From Streptomyces sp. NBC_01296 (lineage in GTDB: Bacteria; Actinomycetota; Actinomycetes; Streptomycetales; Streptomycetaceae), in contig NZ_CP130720.1 in NCBI RefSeq assembly GCF_035984415.1, positions 6,138,001 through 6,202,000 on the forward strand: a stretch of DNA of 64,000 bases. The letters are read 5' to 3'. The notes below the pieces were generated by a model. That model searched no databases. It saw only the letters and a program-made list of their open reading frames with translations, and was not told the origin of the DNA. This document shows positions 16,770 through 25,272 of the stretch, piece by piece. Made by a program: the position numbers and the translations under genes. How positions within the stretch are numbered: the first letter of the stretch is position 1; every line of letters starts with the position of its first letter.

Positions 16770-17500
16770 GGCTGGCTGTCTCCCTCGGTGGCCGTCGCTG
16801 ATCTCCTCACTCTAGTCGTACGCCGATACCGCACCCACGCGTAGACGAAGCCGAGCGAGAAGCCCACCACATGGGCCAGGTACGCCACCCCCGGGCCGCT
16901 GCCCGCGCGGTGCGCCGCCAGCCACTGGAGGCCGAACCAGAACAGCAGGACGATCCAGGCGGGGAAGCGCAGCGGCAGGAAGAGGAGGAACGGGAACAGG
17001 CTCGTGACCCTCGCCCGGGGGAACAGGCACAGGAAGGCCCCGAGCACCGCCGAGATCGCGCCCGACGCGCCGACCAGGGTCTGGGCGGAGGAGGCGTTGG
17101 CCGCCGCGTACGCAGCCAGGGCCAGGTAACCCGTACAGACGTAGAAGGACAGGAATTCCGGTCGGCCCATCCGCTCCTGCGTCATCACGCCGAAGACGTA
17201 GAGGAAGAGCATGTTGCCGAGCAGGTGCAGCCAGCTGCCGTGCACGAACAACGCGGTGAGCGGGGTCAGCAGCGCCCGCGCGGATCCCGTGAACAGCTCG
17301 TCCGGGACCACCCCCCAGCGCCGGAAGTACGAGGTCCCCGCCTCCAGTAACCGCTCGCCCGTGCCGTACGAGGGGTTCAGCCCCGAGGCCGGGCCGAGCA
17401 GGAACACCACGCAGCAGCCGGCGATCAGTGCGTGGACGACCACCGGGCCCCGGGCGGCCTCCCGGAGGGCCTGCCGCTTTACGATCATGCAATCGAGCAT
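16766..17500 (-). CDS. Rhomboid family intramembrane serine protease
   Basis: The 244-residue polytopic membrane protein has the rhomboid hallmarks. Asn96 lies in HLLGNMLFL (oxyanion helix), the catalytic serine in GASGAIS (Ser146) and the catalytic histidine in AHVVGF (His210). About six hydrophobic helices are visible. It would cleave membrane substrates within the bilayer; the substrates are unknown. Two ATG codons are close (17500 and 12 bases inside) and neither has a strong Shine-Dalgarno sequence; the first is used. It is divergent from the zinc-ribbon gene. Confidence 0.9.
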   Translation of the reverse strand: MLDCMIVKRQALREAARGPVVVHALIAGCCVVFLLGPASGLNPSYGTGERLLEAGTSYFRRWGVVPDELFTGSARALLTPLTALFVHGSWLHLLGNMLFLYVFGVMTQERMGRPEFLSFYVCTGYLALAAYAAANASSAQTLVGASGAISAVLGAFLCLFPRARVTSLFPFLLFLPLRFPAWIVLLFWFGLQWLAAHRAGSGPGVAYLAHVVGFSLGFVYAWVRYRRTTRVRRSATATEGDSQP

Positions 17501-17615
17501 GACCCAAGAGGACCTGCCCGGAGCACCGGCAGGCCGTAGGGTTACGTGCTGCGGTCCGCCGATTGACGCGGACGGCGGCTTTAATTGAAACAGCTACGAA
17601 GGAGAGAGCGGCCTG

Positions 17616-17855
17616 ATGACGGTTCCCCTGCCGACCGACACCACCCGGTGGCGCTGCACCCTGTGCGGCAACCTCACGCGTTTCGACGTCACTCGTTCGT
17701 CGAAGGTCGTGGAGTACGTCCACCTGGATCTTGCCGGGGAGCCCAAGGTCGAGGAACGCGAGGTGGTCAATGAGACCATCGAGTCGGTCCGCTGCCGGTG
17801 GTGCAACGCGGTGGACCAGATCGAGCTCGTGGACAGGCCGGGCGCGGACTCCTGA
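17616..17855 (+). CDS. Small zinc-ribbon protein, 79 aa
   Basis: Two CxxC knuckles, CTLCGN (residues 14-19) and CRWCN (60-64), suggest one structural zinc site in a 79-residue cytoplasmic protein. No enzyme motif is seen. AAGGAGAG precedes the ATG by about 9 bases. It is 43 bases upstream of the NYN nuclease gene in the same direction and could share its transcript. I recall such proteins as conserved in actinobacteria but cannot name a function. Confidence 0.8.
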   Translation: MTVPLPTDTTRWRCTLCGNLTRFDVTRSSKVVEYVHLDLAGEPKVEEREVVNETIESVRCRWCNAVDQIELVDRPGADS

Positions 17856-17898
17856 CGGAGCCGGGCCCACAGGTAGATCACGGTAGGGGTGACGGATT

Positions 17899-19260
17899 GT
17901 GGAGCCAGCAAGCGGCGCTGAGCCGGCCGACGCGGCCGGCGACGCCGCCGAGGTGCTCGACCGCCCGCTGCCGGAAGGCGTGCGGCGCCGGGTCGTCGCG
18001 CTCGTCTCGGACGCCTTCGGCGGACTGACGGTCGCGGACCTCCCGGCGCAGCTGCGCCAGTACGCCCGGTTCACCCCGACCCGGCGCGCCAAGTTCGCGG
18101 GCAACGCCATGGCCGCGGCCGTGGAGACGGACGCCGTCTTCCGGGGCCGCGTCGCCGAGAAGCTGCGCGAGGCGCAGGCCGAGCTGGCCGGTGCGCTGGA
18201 GTCCGGTGCGCCGCCCGCCGCCGCGGACCCGCTGGACGTGGCGGCCGCCGCGTACGTGCTGCGGCCGGTCGGCTGGGTCAAGCTGGTGGCCGCCGCCGGC
18301 GAGGAGGCGCTGCGCGCCGACGCCGAGCGGGTCGGCGAGGAGACCCGGCGCGAACTGGACCGGCTGCGCGAGGAACTGGCCCACGCACGGGACGCGCAGC
18401 GCCTGGGCGGCGAGCAGGTGCGGGCCGAGCTGGACGCGGCGCGCAGGGAAGCGGAATCGCTTCAGCGCAAGCTGCGCAGCGCCCAGAGCGATGTGAAGCG
18501 CGGCGAGGCGGCCCTGCGCAAGGTCACCGCCGAGATCGACGGGATCAGGGGCGAGGCGGCCGCGCACGTGGCCGCCGCCGAGAGCGAGACCCGGCGGCTC
18601 AAGTCCCGCCTCGCGGAGGTCGAGGCGGCGCTGGAGACCTCCCGCCGGGCCACCCGCGAGGGCCGCAGCGTCGAGGACATGCGGCTGCGGCTGCTGCTGG
18701 ACACCGTGCTGGACGCGGCCCAGGGGCTGCGCCGCGAGCTGGCGCTGCCGCCGGTGTCGACGCGTCCGGCCGACACCGTGGACGCGGTGGAGCCGGGCCG
18801 GATGACCCCGAAGGACATCGCGGCGCGGGCCCTGTCGGAGACCGATCCGGCGCTGCTGGACCAGTTGTTGGCGCTGCCCCAGGCCCATCTGGTGGTCGAC
18901 GGCTACAACGTGACCAAGACCGGCTATCCGACGATGCCGCTGGAGAAGCAGCGGCTGCGGCTGCTGGGCGGGCTGTCGATGCTGGCCGCGCAGACCGGGG
19001 CGGAGATGACCTGTGTCTTCGACGGCGCGGAACTGGCGGCGCCGGTGCTGCTCGCGCCGCCGCGCGGGGTACGCGTGCTGTTCTCGAAGGCCGGCGTGAC
19101 GGCGGACGAGCTGATCCGCCAGCTGGTGCGCGCGGAGCCCCCCGGCCGGCCCGTGGTCGTGGTCTCCACGGACCGCGAGGTGGCCGACGGCGTGGCGAAG
19201 GCGGGCGCCCGGCCGGTGACGTCCGCTTTGTTGCTGAAGCGGCTTTCGCGCGTTTCGTAA
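17899..19260 (+). CDS. YacP-like NYN ribonuclease with N-terminal coiled coil
   Basis: The 453-residue protein has a long charged N-terminal half with heptad-like Leu/Ala/Glu/Arg patterns (about 135-265), predicted as coiled coil. The C-terminal NYN/PIN-like domain covers about 320-453. The nuclease carries the acidic motifs VVDGYNVTKTGYP, CVFDGAE and VVVVSTDREVADGV. YacP-family proteins (for example Bacillus Rae1) are endoribonucleases linked to ribosomes, so an RNA target is likely. The coiled coil may mediate oligomerisation or partner binding. GTG at 17899 is used; GGGGTGACGG lies just upstream. Confidence 0.85.
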   Translation: MEPASGAEPADAAGDAAEVLDRPLPEGVRRRVVALVSDAFGGLTVADLPAQLRQYARFTPTRRAKFAGNAMAAAVETDAVFRGRVAEKLREAQAELAGALESGAPPAAADPLDVAAAAYVLRPVGWVKLVAAAGEEALRADAERVGEETRRELDRLREELAHARDAQRLGGEQVRAELDAARREAESLQRKLRSAQSDVKRGEAALRKVTAEIDGIRGEAAAHVAAAESETRRLKSRLAEVEAALETSRRATREGRSVEDMRLRLLLDTVLDAAQGLRRELALPPVSTRPADTVDAVEPGRMTPKDIAARALSETDPALLDQLLALPQAHLVVDGYNVTKTGYPTMPLEKQRLRLLGGLSMLAAQTGAEMTCVFDGAELAAPVLLAPPRGVRVLFSKAGVTADELIRQLVRAEPPGRPVVVVSTDREVADGVAKAGARPVTSALLLKRLSRVS

Positions 19261-19289
19261 CTCGTCGACGGAATGCCCGATTTGGCATG

Positions 19290-19370
19290 GCCGACAGGGA
19301 ACGTACCGTCAAGTGCCCTGCACAGAGCGTGGGCTGTAGGTAAAGAACCTGGTCGGCAAGCGATTTTTTT
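19290..19370 (+). ncRNA. Candidate four-way-junction RNA followed by seven T residues
   Basis: GCCGAC (19290-19295) pairs with GTCGGC (19352-19357) and encloses three small hairpins. These are AGGG/CCCT (19296-19299, 19316-19319), ACAG/CTGT (19322-19325, 19334-19337) and AGGT/ACCT (19338-19341, 19347-19350, loop AAAGA). T7 at 19364-19370 follows after AAGCGA. It could be an unusual terminator for the NYN gene or a structured RNA. The stems are short and were found by eye. Confidence 0.25.
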
Positions 19371-19381
19371 CTCGACAGGAT

Positions 19382-19411
19382 TTGAACTGATCACAGCCGG
19401 GTCACTAGGGT
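19382..19411 (+). promoter_or_regulatory. Promoter of the first NlpC/P60 gene
   Basis: TTGAAC (19382-19387) and TAGGGT (19406-19411) are separated by 18 bases, a good housekeeping-type promoter. Transcription would start near 19418, giving a 5' leader of about 95 bases with a GGCG...CGCC hairpin around the GGTGGCGGCGAAGGTGTCGCC stretch. The leader lacks the conserved blocks of the ydaO c-di-AMP riboswitch known upstream of some Streptomyces cell-wall hydrolases. Confidence 0.6.
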
Positions 19412-19513
19412 CTGGTCAAACCTTCGTGCGGCAGATCACTCATTCGGGGTGGCGGCGAAGGTGTCGCCGAGTTGCGTTCCTTCGGCGGCTCTAGGAAGAA
19501 GGAGCTCGCCTTC

Positions 19514-20542
19514 GTGGCGTCCCACCGTCGACCCAAGCAGCCGACCCGCGCTCGTGTGACCGTGCTCACCGCCGCGGCCGCCGCGGCCGTCGCCCTCTCC
19601 GCACACGGCGCCTCCGCCGCTCCGGCCCAGCCGAGCAAGGACGAGGTCAAGTCCAAGGTCGACGCGCTCTACGAAGAGGCGGAACAGGCCACCGAGAAGT
19701 TCAACGGGGCCAAGCAGCGCCAGGAGACGCTGGAGAAGGAGATCGGCCAGCTCCAGGACCAGGTCGCCCGCGGCCAGGACGAGCTCAACCAGCTGCGCAC
19801 CACGCTGGGTTCGATGGCCAGCGCCCAGTACCGCACCGGCGGCATGGACCAGTCCGTCGCCCTCTTCCTCTCCGCCGACCCCGAGACCTACCTCGACAAG
19901 GCCTCCACCCTGGAGCAGTTGAGCGGCAAGCAGGTCGAAGCGGTCCAGAAGATCCAGGCCAAGCAGCGCGCGCTCGCGCAGCAGCGCCAGGAGGCCTCCG
20001 GCAAGCTCGCCGACCTCGACGCCACCCGCAAGGAGCTCGCCGAGAAGAAGAAGGCCTCCTCGGACAAGCTCGCCGAGGCCCAGGCCCTCCTCAACACCCT
20101 GACCGCACAGGAGCGCGCGTCCATCAAGGACGAGGACTCCCGTGCCAGCCGCGGCGCCGGCGACCGCGTCGACCTCGGCAACGTGAAGGCCTCGGGCCGC
20201 GCGGGCGCCGCCCTCGCCGCCGCCAAGACCAAGCTGGGCAGCGCGTACATCTCCGGCTACACCGGTCCGAACGCCTTCGACTGCTCCGGCCTGACCCAGT
20301 GGGCCTACAAGCAGGCCGGCGTCAGCATCTCGCGCGTCACCTTCACCCAGGTCAACGACGGCACGCGCATCGGCCAGAGCCAGCTGCAGCCCGGCGACCT
20401 GGTGTTCTTCTACGACGACCTGCACCACGTCGGCCTGTACGCGGGCAACGGCATGGTCCTGCACGCCTCCAACCCGCGCGGCGGCGTCAAGTACGAGGCC
20501 ATGGGCAACATGCCGTTCCAGTTCGGCGTCCGCGTCGGCTGA
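19514..20542 (+). CDS. Secreted NlpC/P60 peptidoglycan hydrolase (first of pair)
   Basis: The 342-residue protein has an Ala-rich signal peptide ending near ASAAPAQPS (about residue 38). A long coiled coil covers about 40-205, and an NlpC/P60 endopeptidase domain about 220-342, with Cys257 (FDCSGL), His305 (HHVGLY) and His317. It would cut peptide stems in peptidoglycan, with the coiled coil perhaps controlling access, as in mycobacterial RipA-type enzymes. GTG at 19514 is chosen: AAGGAG is correctly spaced and MASHRRP matches the paralogue downstream. Confidence 0.92.
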   Translation: MASHRRPKQPTRARVTVLTAAAAAAVALSAHGASAAPAQPSKDEVKSKVDALYEEAEQATEKFNGAKQRQETLEKEIGQLQDQVARGQDELNQLRTTLGSMASAQYRTGGMDQSVALFLSADPETYLDKASTLEQLSGKQVEAVQKIQAKQRALAQQRQEASGKLADLDATRKELAEKKKASSDKLAEAQALLNTLTAQERASIKDEDSRASRGAGDRVDLGNVKASGRAGAALAAAKTKLGSAYISGYTGPNAFDCSGLTQWAYKQAGVSISRVTFTQVNDGTRIGQSQLQPGDLVFFYDDLHHVGLYAGNGMVLHASNPRGGVKYEAMGNMPFQFGVRVG

Positions 20543-20630
20543 CGCTCCCGGTCCCCTCCGGGGGACGCCCTCGCGGGACGCGCCGTACACCGCCCATCCG
20601 GGCGAATTCCACGGCCCCGCTGTGACCACA

Positions 20631-20664
20631 CGCCCCGCCGGTGACCTGCGTCTCCGGCGGGGCG
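20631..20664 (+). terminator. Terminator between the two NlpC/P60 genes
   Basis: CGCCCCGCCGG (20631-20641) pairs perfectly with CCGGCGGGGCG (20654-20664) across 12 bases. With the separate promoter downstream, it suggests the two paralogues are transcribed independently. Confidence 0.75.
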
Positions 20665-20690
20665 TCGCTGTCTGTGCCCTTCGGCGGTCG

Positions 20691-20720
20691 TTGGCCGGTG
20701 TGTGGCCGCGCGGCTACTGT
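20691..20720 (+). promoter_or_regulatory. Promoter of the second NlpC/P60 gene
   Basis: TTGGCC (20691-20696) and TACTGT (20715-20720) are spaced by 18 bases. Transcription would start about 70 bases before the GTG at 20800. Confidence 0.55.
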
Positions 20721-20799
20721 CTGCCAGCGCGGAACCCCGGCACACGGCCGTCCACGGGGGGCGGACCCGGTCCCGCGCAGCGGAAGGGAGCGGTTCCTC

Positions 20800-21843
20800 G
20801 TGGCGTCCCATCGCCGGCCCGGGCTCGGCAGTCTCGAACGGAACACCAAGGTCACCGTCCTCACCGCCGCCGCGGCCACCGCCGCGGCAGCCATGGCGGG
20901 CGGGGCGGCGAGCGCGGCCCCGGCCCACCCGCAGGAGCCCCCGGCCGGCGCCCGTGCCCAGGTCGACCGGCTCTTCGAGGAGGCCGAACAGGCCACCGAG
21001 CGCTACAACAAGGCGGGCGAGCGGGCCGACCGGCTGCGCACCGACATCGACCGGGCCCAGGACGCGCTGGCCCGCGGCCAGGACCGCATCAACACCATGC
21101 GCGGCGTCCTCGGCACCTTCGCCGGAGCCCAGTACCGCTCCGGCGGCATCGACCCCGCCGTCGAGCTGATCCTCTCCGAGGACCCCGACGAGTACCTCGA
21201 CAAGGCCTCCCAACTCGACCGGCTGACCGACCGGCAGGCCCGCCGGCTCGACGAACTGCGCAAGGAGCAGCGCCGCCTGGGCCAGCAGCGCCACGAGGCC
21301 TCGCAGAAGCTCGCCGAACTCGACGCCGTACGCGCCGACGTGGCCCGCCAGAAGCGTGCCGTCACCGCCAAGCTCGCCGCGGCCCGCCGGCTCCTGAGCG
21401 CCATGCCCCCGCAGGAGCGGGCCGACTTCGAGCGGGCCTCGCGCTCCGGCGGGCGCCCCGAGGGCCTGCCCGAGCCGAGCTCGTTCGGCCCCTCCTCGGG
21501 CCGCGCCGCGACCGCCGTGATGGCCGCCCGGGCCGCGGTCGGCCGCCCGTACATCTGGGGCTCCACCGGGCCCTCCGGGTTCGACTGCTCCGGGCTGATG
21601 GTGTGGTCGTACCGGCAGGCGGGCGTCTCGCTGCCGCGCACCTCACAGGCCCAGCGGTACGCGGGCCGCCGGGTCCCGCTCTCGCAGGCGCAGCCCGGCG
21701 ACCTGGTCACGTACCGCTCGGACGCCAGCCACGTCGGCATGTACGTCGGGAACGGGCAGGTGGTGCACGCGCCGTACCCGGGGGCGCGGGTGCGGTACGA
21801 CCCGGTCGGGATGATGCCGGTGTCCTCCGTGACCCGTCCCTGA
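20800..21843 (+). CDS. Secreted NlpC/P60 peptidoglycan hydrolase (second of pair)
   Basis: This 347-residue paralogue of the preceding protein has the same order: an Ala-rich signal peptide ending near ASAAPAHP, a coiled coil (about 45-200) and an NlpC/P60 domain with Cys263 (FDCSGL) and His311 (SHVGMY). It is richer in Arg and Pro, and its linker before the catalytic domain differs (GGRPEGLPEPSSFGPSS). The GTG at 20800 has GGAAGGGAG about 10 bases upstream. The pair probably arose by tandem duplication and diverged in regulation. Confidence 0.92.
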   Translation: MASHRRPGLGSLERNTKVTVLTAAAATAAAAMAGGAASAAPAHPQEPPAGARAQVDRLFEEAEQATERYNKAGERADRLRTDIDRAQDALARGQDRINTMRGVLGTFAGAQYRSGGIDPAVELILSEDPDEYLDKASQLDRLTDRQARRLDELRKEQRRLGQQRHEASQKLAELDAVRADVARQKRAVTAKLAAARRLLSAMPPQERADFERASRSGGRPEGLPEPSSFGPSSGRAATAVMAARAAVGRPYIWGSTGPSGFDCSGLMVWSYRQAGVSLPRTSQAQRYAGRRVPLSQAQPGDLVTYRSDASHVGMYVGNGQVVHAPYPGARVRYDPVGMMPVSSVTRP

Positions 21844-21879
21844 GCCGCCCCCGGCGCGGGGCGTGCGTACGATCGTCGG

Positions 21880-23010
21880 ATGCCCCCGGTCCGTCGGCTC
21901 CTCGTACGCGCACTGCCGCTCCTGCTGAGCGTGCTGCTCGCGGGGTGCGGGGCGCCCGCGGCGCGGGACGCGGCCGAGGGGGACATCCGGGAGGCCGTGG
22001 CCGCCTGGTCGCGGACGCCGCCCGCGCAGCTCGCCGGGATCCCGCTGGAGGGATGGGCGTACGAGGTCTCCGCGGTCCGGCGGGACGGCGCCGAGGCCAC
22101 GGCCCGGGCGGAACTGCACTACCGGCTCACCGGCTACGACAGGGCCCCGGCCGGGTCGGCGCGCGAGGTGCGGCTGAGCCGGGCCGGCGGGGCCGGCGGA
22201 CGGTGGCAGGTCACCGGGGACCGTCCCGCGCCGGGCGCCCCGCCGCAGCTGTGGGACCAGGGCCCGGTGGAGGTGGTCCGGGGCACGCACGCACTGGTGC
22301 TCGGCGTCGGCCAGTCCCCGCAGACCCTGTCCGCGATCGGGGCGGAGGCCGACCGGGCGGTGCCCGCGGCGAGCGCCGCCTGGCCGGGGCCGTGGGCGGG
22401 CCGGGCGGTCGTGCTGGTGCCCGGCTCCCTGGAGCGGATGGCGCAGCTGCTGGGGCGGCCGGCCGCCGAGTACCGGGGCATGGGGGCCGTCACGACGGGC
22501 CGGGTGGGCGCCGCCGCGGCCCCCGCCGACCGGGTCGTCGTCAACCCCGAGGGCTGGGCGGAGCTCAGTGCGGCGGGCCGCGGCGTCGTCCTGACCCATG
22601 AGGTCACCCACGTGGCCACCCGCGCCGCGACCTCCGCCCGGACCCCGCTGTGGCTCTCGGAGGGCTTCGCGGACTGGGCGGCGTACCGCGCCGGCGCCAC
22701 CACCCCGCAGCAGGCCGCGCCGGCACTGGCCCGGGCGGTCCGCCGCGGCGAGCTGCCGGGCGCGCTCCCCGCAGACGAGGCGTTCGCCTTCGGCGGCGAC
22801 CCGGAGGCACTGGCCCGCGCGTACGAGGGCGCATGGCTGGCCTGCCGCCTGATCGCGGCCAAGTGGGGCGACGCCACGCTGGTCCGCCTCTACGAGCTGG
22901 CAGGCCGGGGGCCCCTGGCGACGGCCCTGGAGGAAACGATCGGCGGCGATCAGCCCGGCCTGACCCTGGCCTGGCAGGCGAGCCTCCGCCAGGAGCTGGG
23001 CGCGCCCTAG
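21880..23010 (+). CDS. Lipoprotein with HExxH metallopeptidase-like domain
   Basis: The 376-residue protein has a lipoprotein signal (LLAGC, Cys23). A middle region has no recognised domain, and the C-terminal part carries HEVTH (240-244) followed by WLSEGFAD with Glu261. This is the gluzincin arrangement of two histidines plus a downstream glutamate, so a surface zinc peptidase is likely. No substrate can be named. It starts 36 bases after the NlpC/P60 gene and may share its transcript, suggesting an envelope function. Confidence 0.75.
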   Translation: MPPVRRLLVRALPLLLSVLLAGCGAPAARDAAEGDIREAVAAWSRTPPAQLAGIPLEGWAYEVSAVRRDGAEATARAELHYRLTGYDRAPAGSAREVRLSRAGGAGGRWQVTGDRPAPGAPPQLWDQGPVEVVRGTHALVLGVGQSPQTLSAIGAEADRAVPAASAAWPGPWAGRAVVLVPGSLERMAQLLGRPAAEYRGMGAVTTGRVGAAAAPADRVVVNPEGWAELSAAGRGVVLTHEVTHVATRAATSARTPLWLSEGFADWAAYRAGATTPQQAAPALARAVRRGELPGALPADEAFAFGGDPEALARAYEGAWLACRLIAAKWGDATLVRLYELAGRGPLATALEETIGGDQPGLTLAWQASLRQELGAP

Positions 23011-23095
23011 GGGGTGTCTTGTCGGTCGGGCCGGATCAGGGAGGGGCAAGACGCCCCCCAGGGGCTGTGGGGCCGTCCGGTACTGTCGGCAGGCG

Positions 23096-24238
23096 ATGCA
23101 CAAGACGCTGATCGTGACCAATGACTTCCCGCCGCGGCCCGGCGGCATCCAGGCCTTCCTGCACAACATGGCGCTGCGGCTGGATCCCGACCGGATCGTC
23201 GTCTACGCCTCCACCTGGAAGCACGGCGCGGAGGGCCGCGAGGCCACTGCGGCCTTCGACGCCGAGCAGCCGTTCCAGGTCGTGCGCGACCGTACGACGA
23301 TGCTGCTGCCGACCCCGCGGGTGACCCGGCGGGCGGTCGGGCTGCTGCGCGAACACGGCTGCGAGTCGGTGTGGTTCGGGGCGGCGGCCCCGCTGGGGCT
23401 GATGGGCCCGGCGCTGCGCCGCGCCGGGGCGAAGCGGATCGTGGCGACCACCCACGGGCACGAGGCGGGCTGGGCACAGCTGCCGGCGGCGCGGCAGCTG
23501 CTGCGCCGGATCGGCGAGGGCACGGACACGCTGACGTACCTGGGCGAGTACACGCGCTCGCGGATCGCCTCGGCGCTGACGGACCGGGCGGCGGCCCGGA
23601 TGGTGCAACTCCCGCCGGGGGTGGACGAGAAGACCTTCCACCCCGGGTCGGGCGGCGACGAGATCCGGGCCCGGCTGGGGCTGTCGGACCGGCCCGTGGT
23701 GGTCTGCGTCTCGCGGCTGGTCCCCCGCAAGGGGCAGGACACGCTGATCGAGGCGATGCCGCGGATCCTGGCCGCGGTGCCGGACGCCGTGCTGCTGGTG
23801 GTCGGCGGGGGCCCGTACGAGGCGGACCTGCGGGCGCTGGCCGTCTCGACCGGGGTCGCGGACTCGGTGGTCTTCACGGGCGCGGTCCCGTGGGCCGAGC
23901 TGCCCGCCCACTACGGCGCCGGGGACGTCTTCGCGATGCCGTGCCGGACCCGGCGGGGCGGACTGGACGTGGAGGGCCTCGGCATCGTCTACCTCGAGGC
24001 CTCGGCGACGGGCCTGCCGGTGGTCGCGGGCGACTCGGGCGGGGCGCCGGACGCCGTACTGGAGGGCGAGACGGGCTGGGTGGTCCGGGGCGGTGTCCCC
24101 GAGGACGCGGCGGACCGCGTGATCGCGCTGCTGCAGGACCCGGAGCTGCGCCGCCGCATGGGCGAGCGGGGCCGCGCCTGGGTCGAGGAGAAGTGGCGCT
24201 GGGACCTGCTGGCCGACCGGCTGCGCGAGCTGCTCTGA
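23096..24238 (+). CDS. pimB: GT4 glycosyltransferase, PimB-type mannosyltransferase
   Basis: The 380-residue GT-B enzyme of family GT4 has an N-terminal PPRPGGIQ glycine loop and a C-terminal donor-binding block, EGLGIVYLEASATGLPVV, with conserved EX7E-type glutamates. It resembles actinobacterial GDP-mannose-dependent phosphatidylinositol mannoside mannosyltransferase (PimB, Rv2188c), which adds the second mannose to PIM1. Its place after NlpC/P60 and before an acyl-CoA synthetase matches the mycobacterial order. No membrane segment is seen; it would work at the inner membrane face. The exact acceptor is inferred from synteny. Confidence 0.82.
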   Translation: MHKTLIVTNDFPPRPGGIQAFLHNMALRLDPDRIVVYASTWKHGAEGREATAAFDAEQPFQVVRDRTTMLLPTPRVTRRAVGLLREHGCESVWFGAAAPLGLMGPALRRAGAKRIVATTHGHEAGWAQLPAARQLLRRIGEGTDTLTYLGEYTRSRIASALTDRAAARMVQLPPGVDEKTFHPGSGGDEIRARLGLSDRPVVVCVSRLVPRKGQDTLIEAMPRILAAVPDAVLLVVGGGPYEADLRALAVSTGVADSVVFTGAVPWAELPAHYGAGDVFAMPCRTRRGGLDVEGLGIVYLEASATGLPVVAGDSGGAPDAVLEGETGWVVRGGVPEDAADRVIALLQDPELRRRMGERGRAWVEEKWRWDLLADRLRELL

Positions 24239-24392
24239 GCCCGGTCCCGCAGCGCTTCCGCTCCCCGTACCGCTCGGCGATTACGCCGACCAGGGCGCGT
24301 CGGGGCCCCGGCCGTGCATGTCCCGCCGGACACGGAAGGCATGTCTGCGGACGTGCACGACGGTTGCGCGCCGGTGAGGAGTGGTGAGGACG

Positions 24393-25154
24393 ATGGACGA
24401 CGTGCTGCGCGGCACCGTGGCCCTGGTGACCGGCGCTTCGAGCGGGATCGGCCGGGCGGCCGCCCTGGCGCTCGCCGGTCGGGGAGCCACCGTCGCGCTC
24501 ACCGCGCGGCGCGGGGAGCGGCTCACGGAACTGGCGGCCCAGATCGAGGCGGGCGGCGGCGCGGCGCTGGTCCTGCCCGCCGACATCACCGACGAGGCCG
24601 AGGCCGCGCGCGTGGTGGAGCGCACGGTCAAGGAGCTCGGGCGGCTGGACACGCTCGTGAACAACGCGGGCCTGATGATCCTCGGGTACGCCGCCAAGTC
24701 GGCCACCGCCGACTGGAAGCGGATGGTGGACATCAACCTCACCGGCCTGATGCACACCACCCACGCGGCCGTGCCGCACCTGGTGAACGCCGCCGCGGAC
24801 GGGCCCCGGCAGGTCTGCGACATCGTCAACGTGTCCTCGGTGGCGGGTCGCCAGGCCGCGGCCACGGCCACCGCGTACTGCGCCACGAAGTTCGGCGTGG
24901 TCGCGTTCAGCGAGGCACTGCGACAGGAGCTGGCGCGGCAGCACGTACGGGTCTCCCTCGTCGAGCCCGGCGCGGTGGACACCGAGTTGCGCGGACACAA
25001 TTCCCCCGAGATGCAGGAAGCGCTGACGCGGATGTTCGGGGGCATCGAACGGCTGGAAGCGCAGGACATCGCGGACGCGATCGTGTACATCGTCACGCGC
25101 CCGCGGCGGGTCGCGGTGGCCGAGATGCTCGTGCGGCCGACCGAGCAGGTCTGA
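24393..25154 (+). CDS. Short-chain dehydrogenase/reductase
   Basis: A classical SDR of 253 residues has the cofactor glycine motif TGASSGIG (13-20), NNAG (90-93), catalytic Ser149, Tyr162 and Lys166 (YCATK). The residues after the second strand (TARRGERL) include arginines, suggesting NADP preference. The substrate is unknown. ATG at 24393 is preferred over GTG at 24381 and 24384 because GTGAGGA and AGGAG lie just upstream, although the spacing is imperfect. The gene is divided from pimB and choD by short gaps with no clear terminator. Confidence 0.85.
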   Translation: MDDVLRGTVALVTGASSGIGRAAALALAGRGATVALTARRGERLTELAAQIEAGGGAALVLPADITDEAEAARVVERTVKELGRLDTLVNNAGLMILGYAAKSATADWKRMVDINLTGLMHTTHAAVPHLVNAAADGPRQVCDIVNVSSVAGRQAAATATAYCATKFGVVAFSEALRQELARQHVRVSLVEPGAVDTELRGHNSPEMQEALTRMFGGIERLEAQDIADAIVYIVTRPRRVAVAEMLVRPTEQV

Positions 25155-25272
25155 GGCCGCTTCCGGCCCGCCCCGGACCGGCGCGGTGATCCTCCGCCAC
25201 ATCTGACTGTTCCTCAGAAGTCTGTCAACACCGCCTCTGGGTGGACGGCCGGATTCCGCCCATGATGCGGCC

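Noticed and set aside
19412..19513. Possible ydaO (c-di-AMP) riboswitch before the NlpC/P60 gene
   Set aside because: Streptomyces cell-wall hydrolase genes often carry one, but the conserved ydaO sequence blocks are not present in this short leader.
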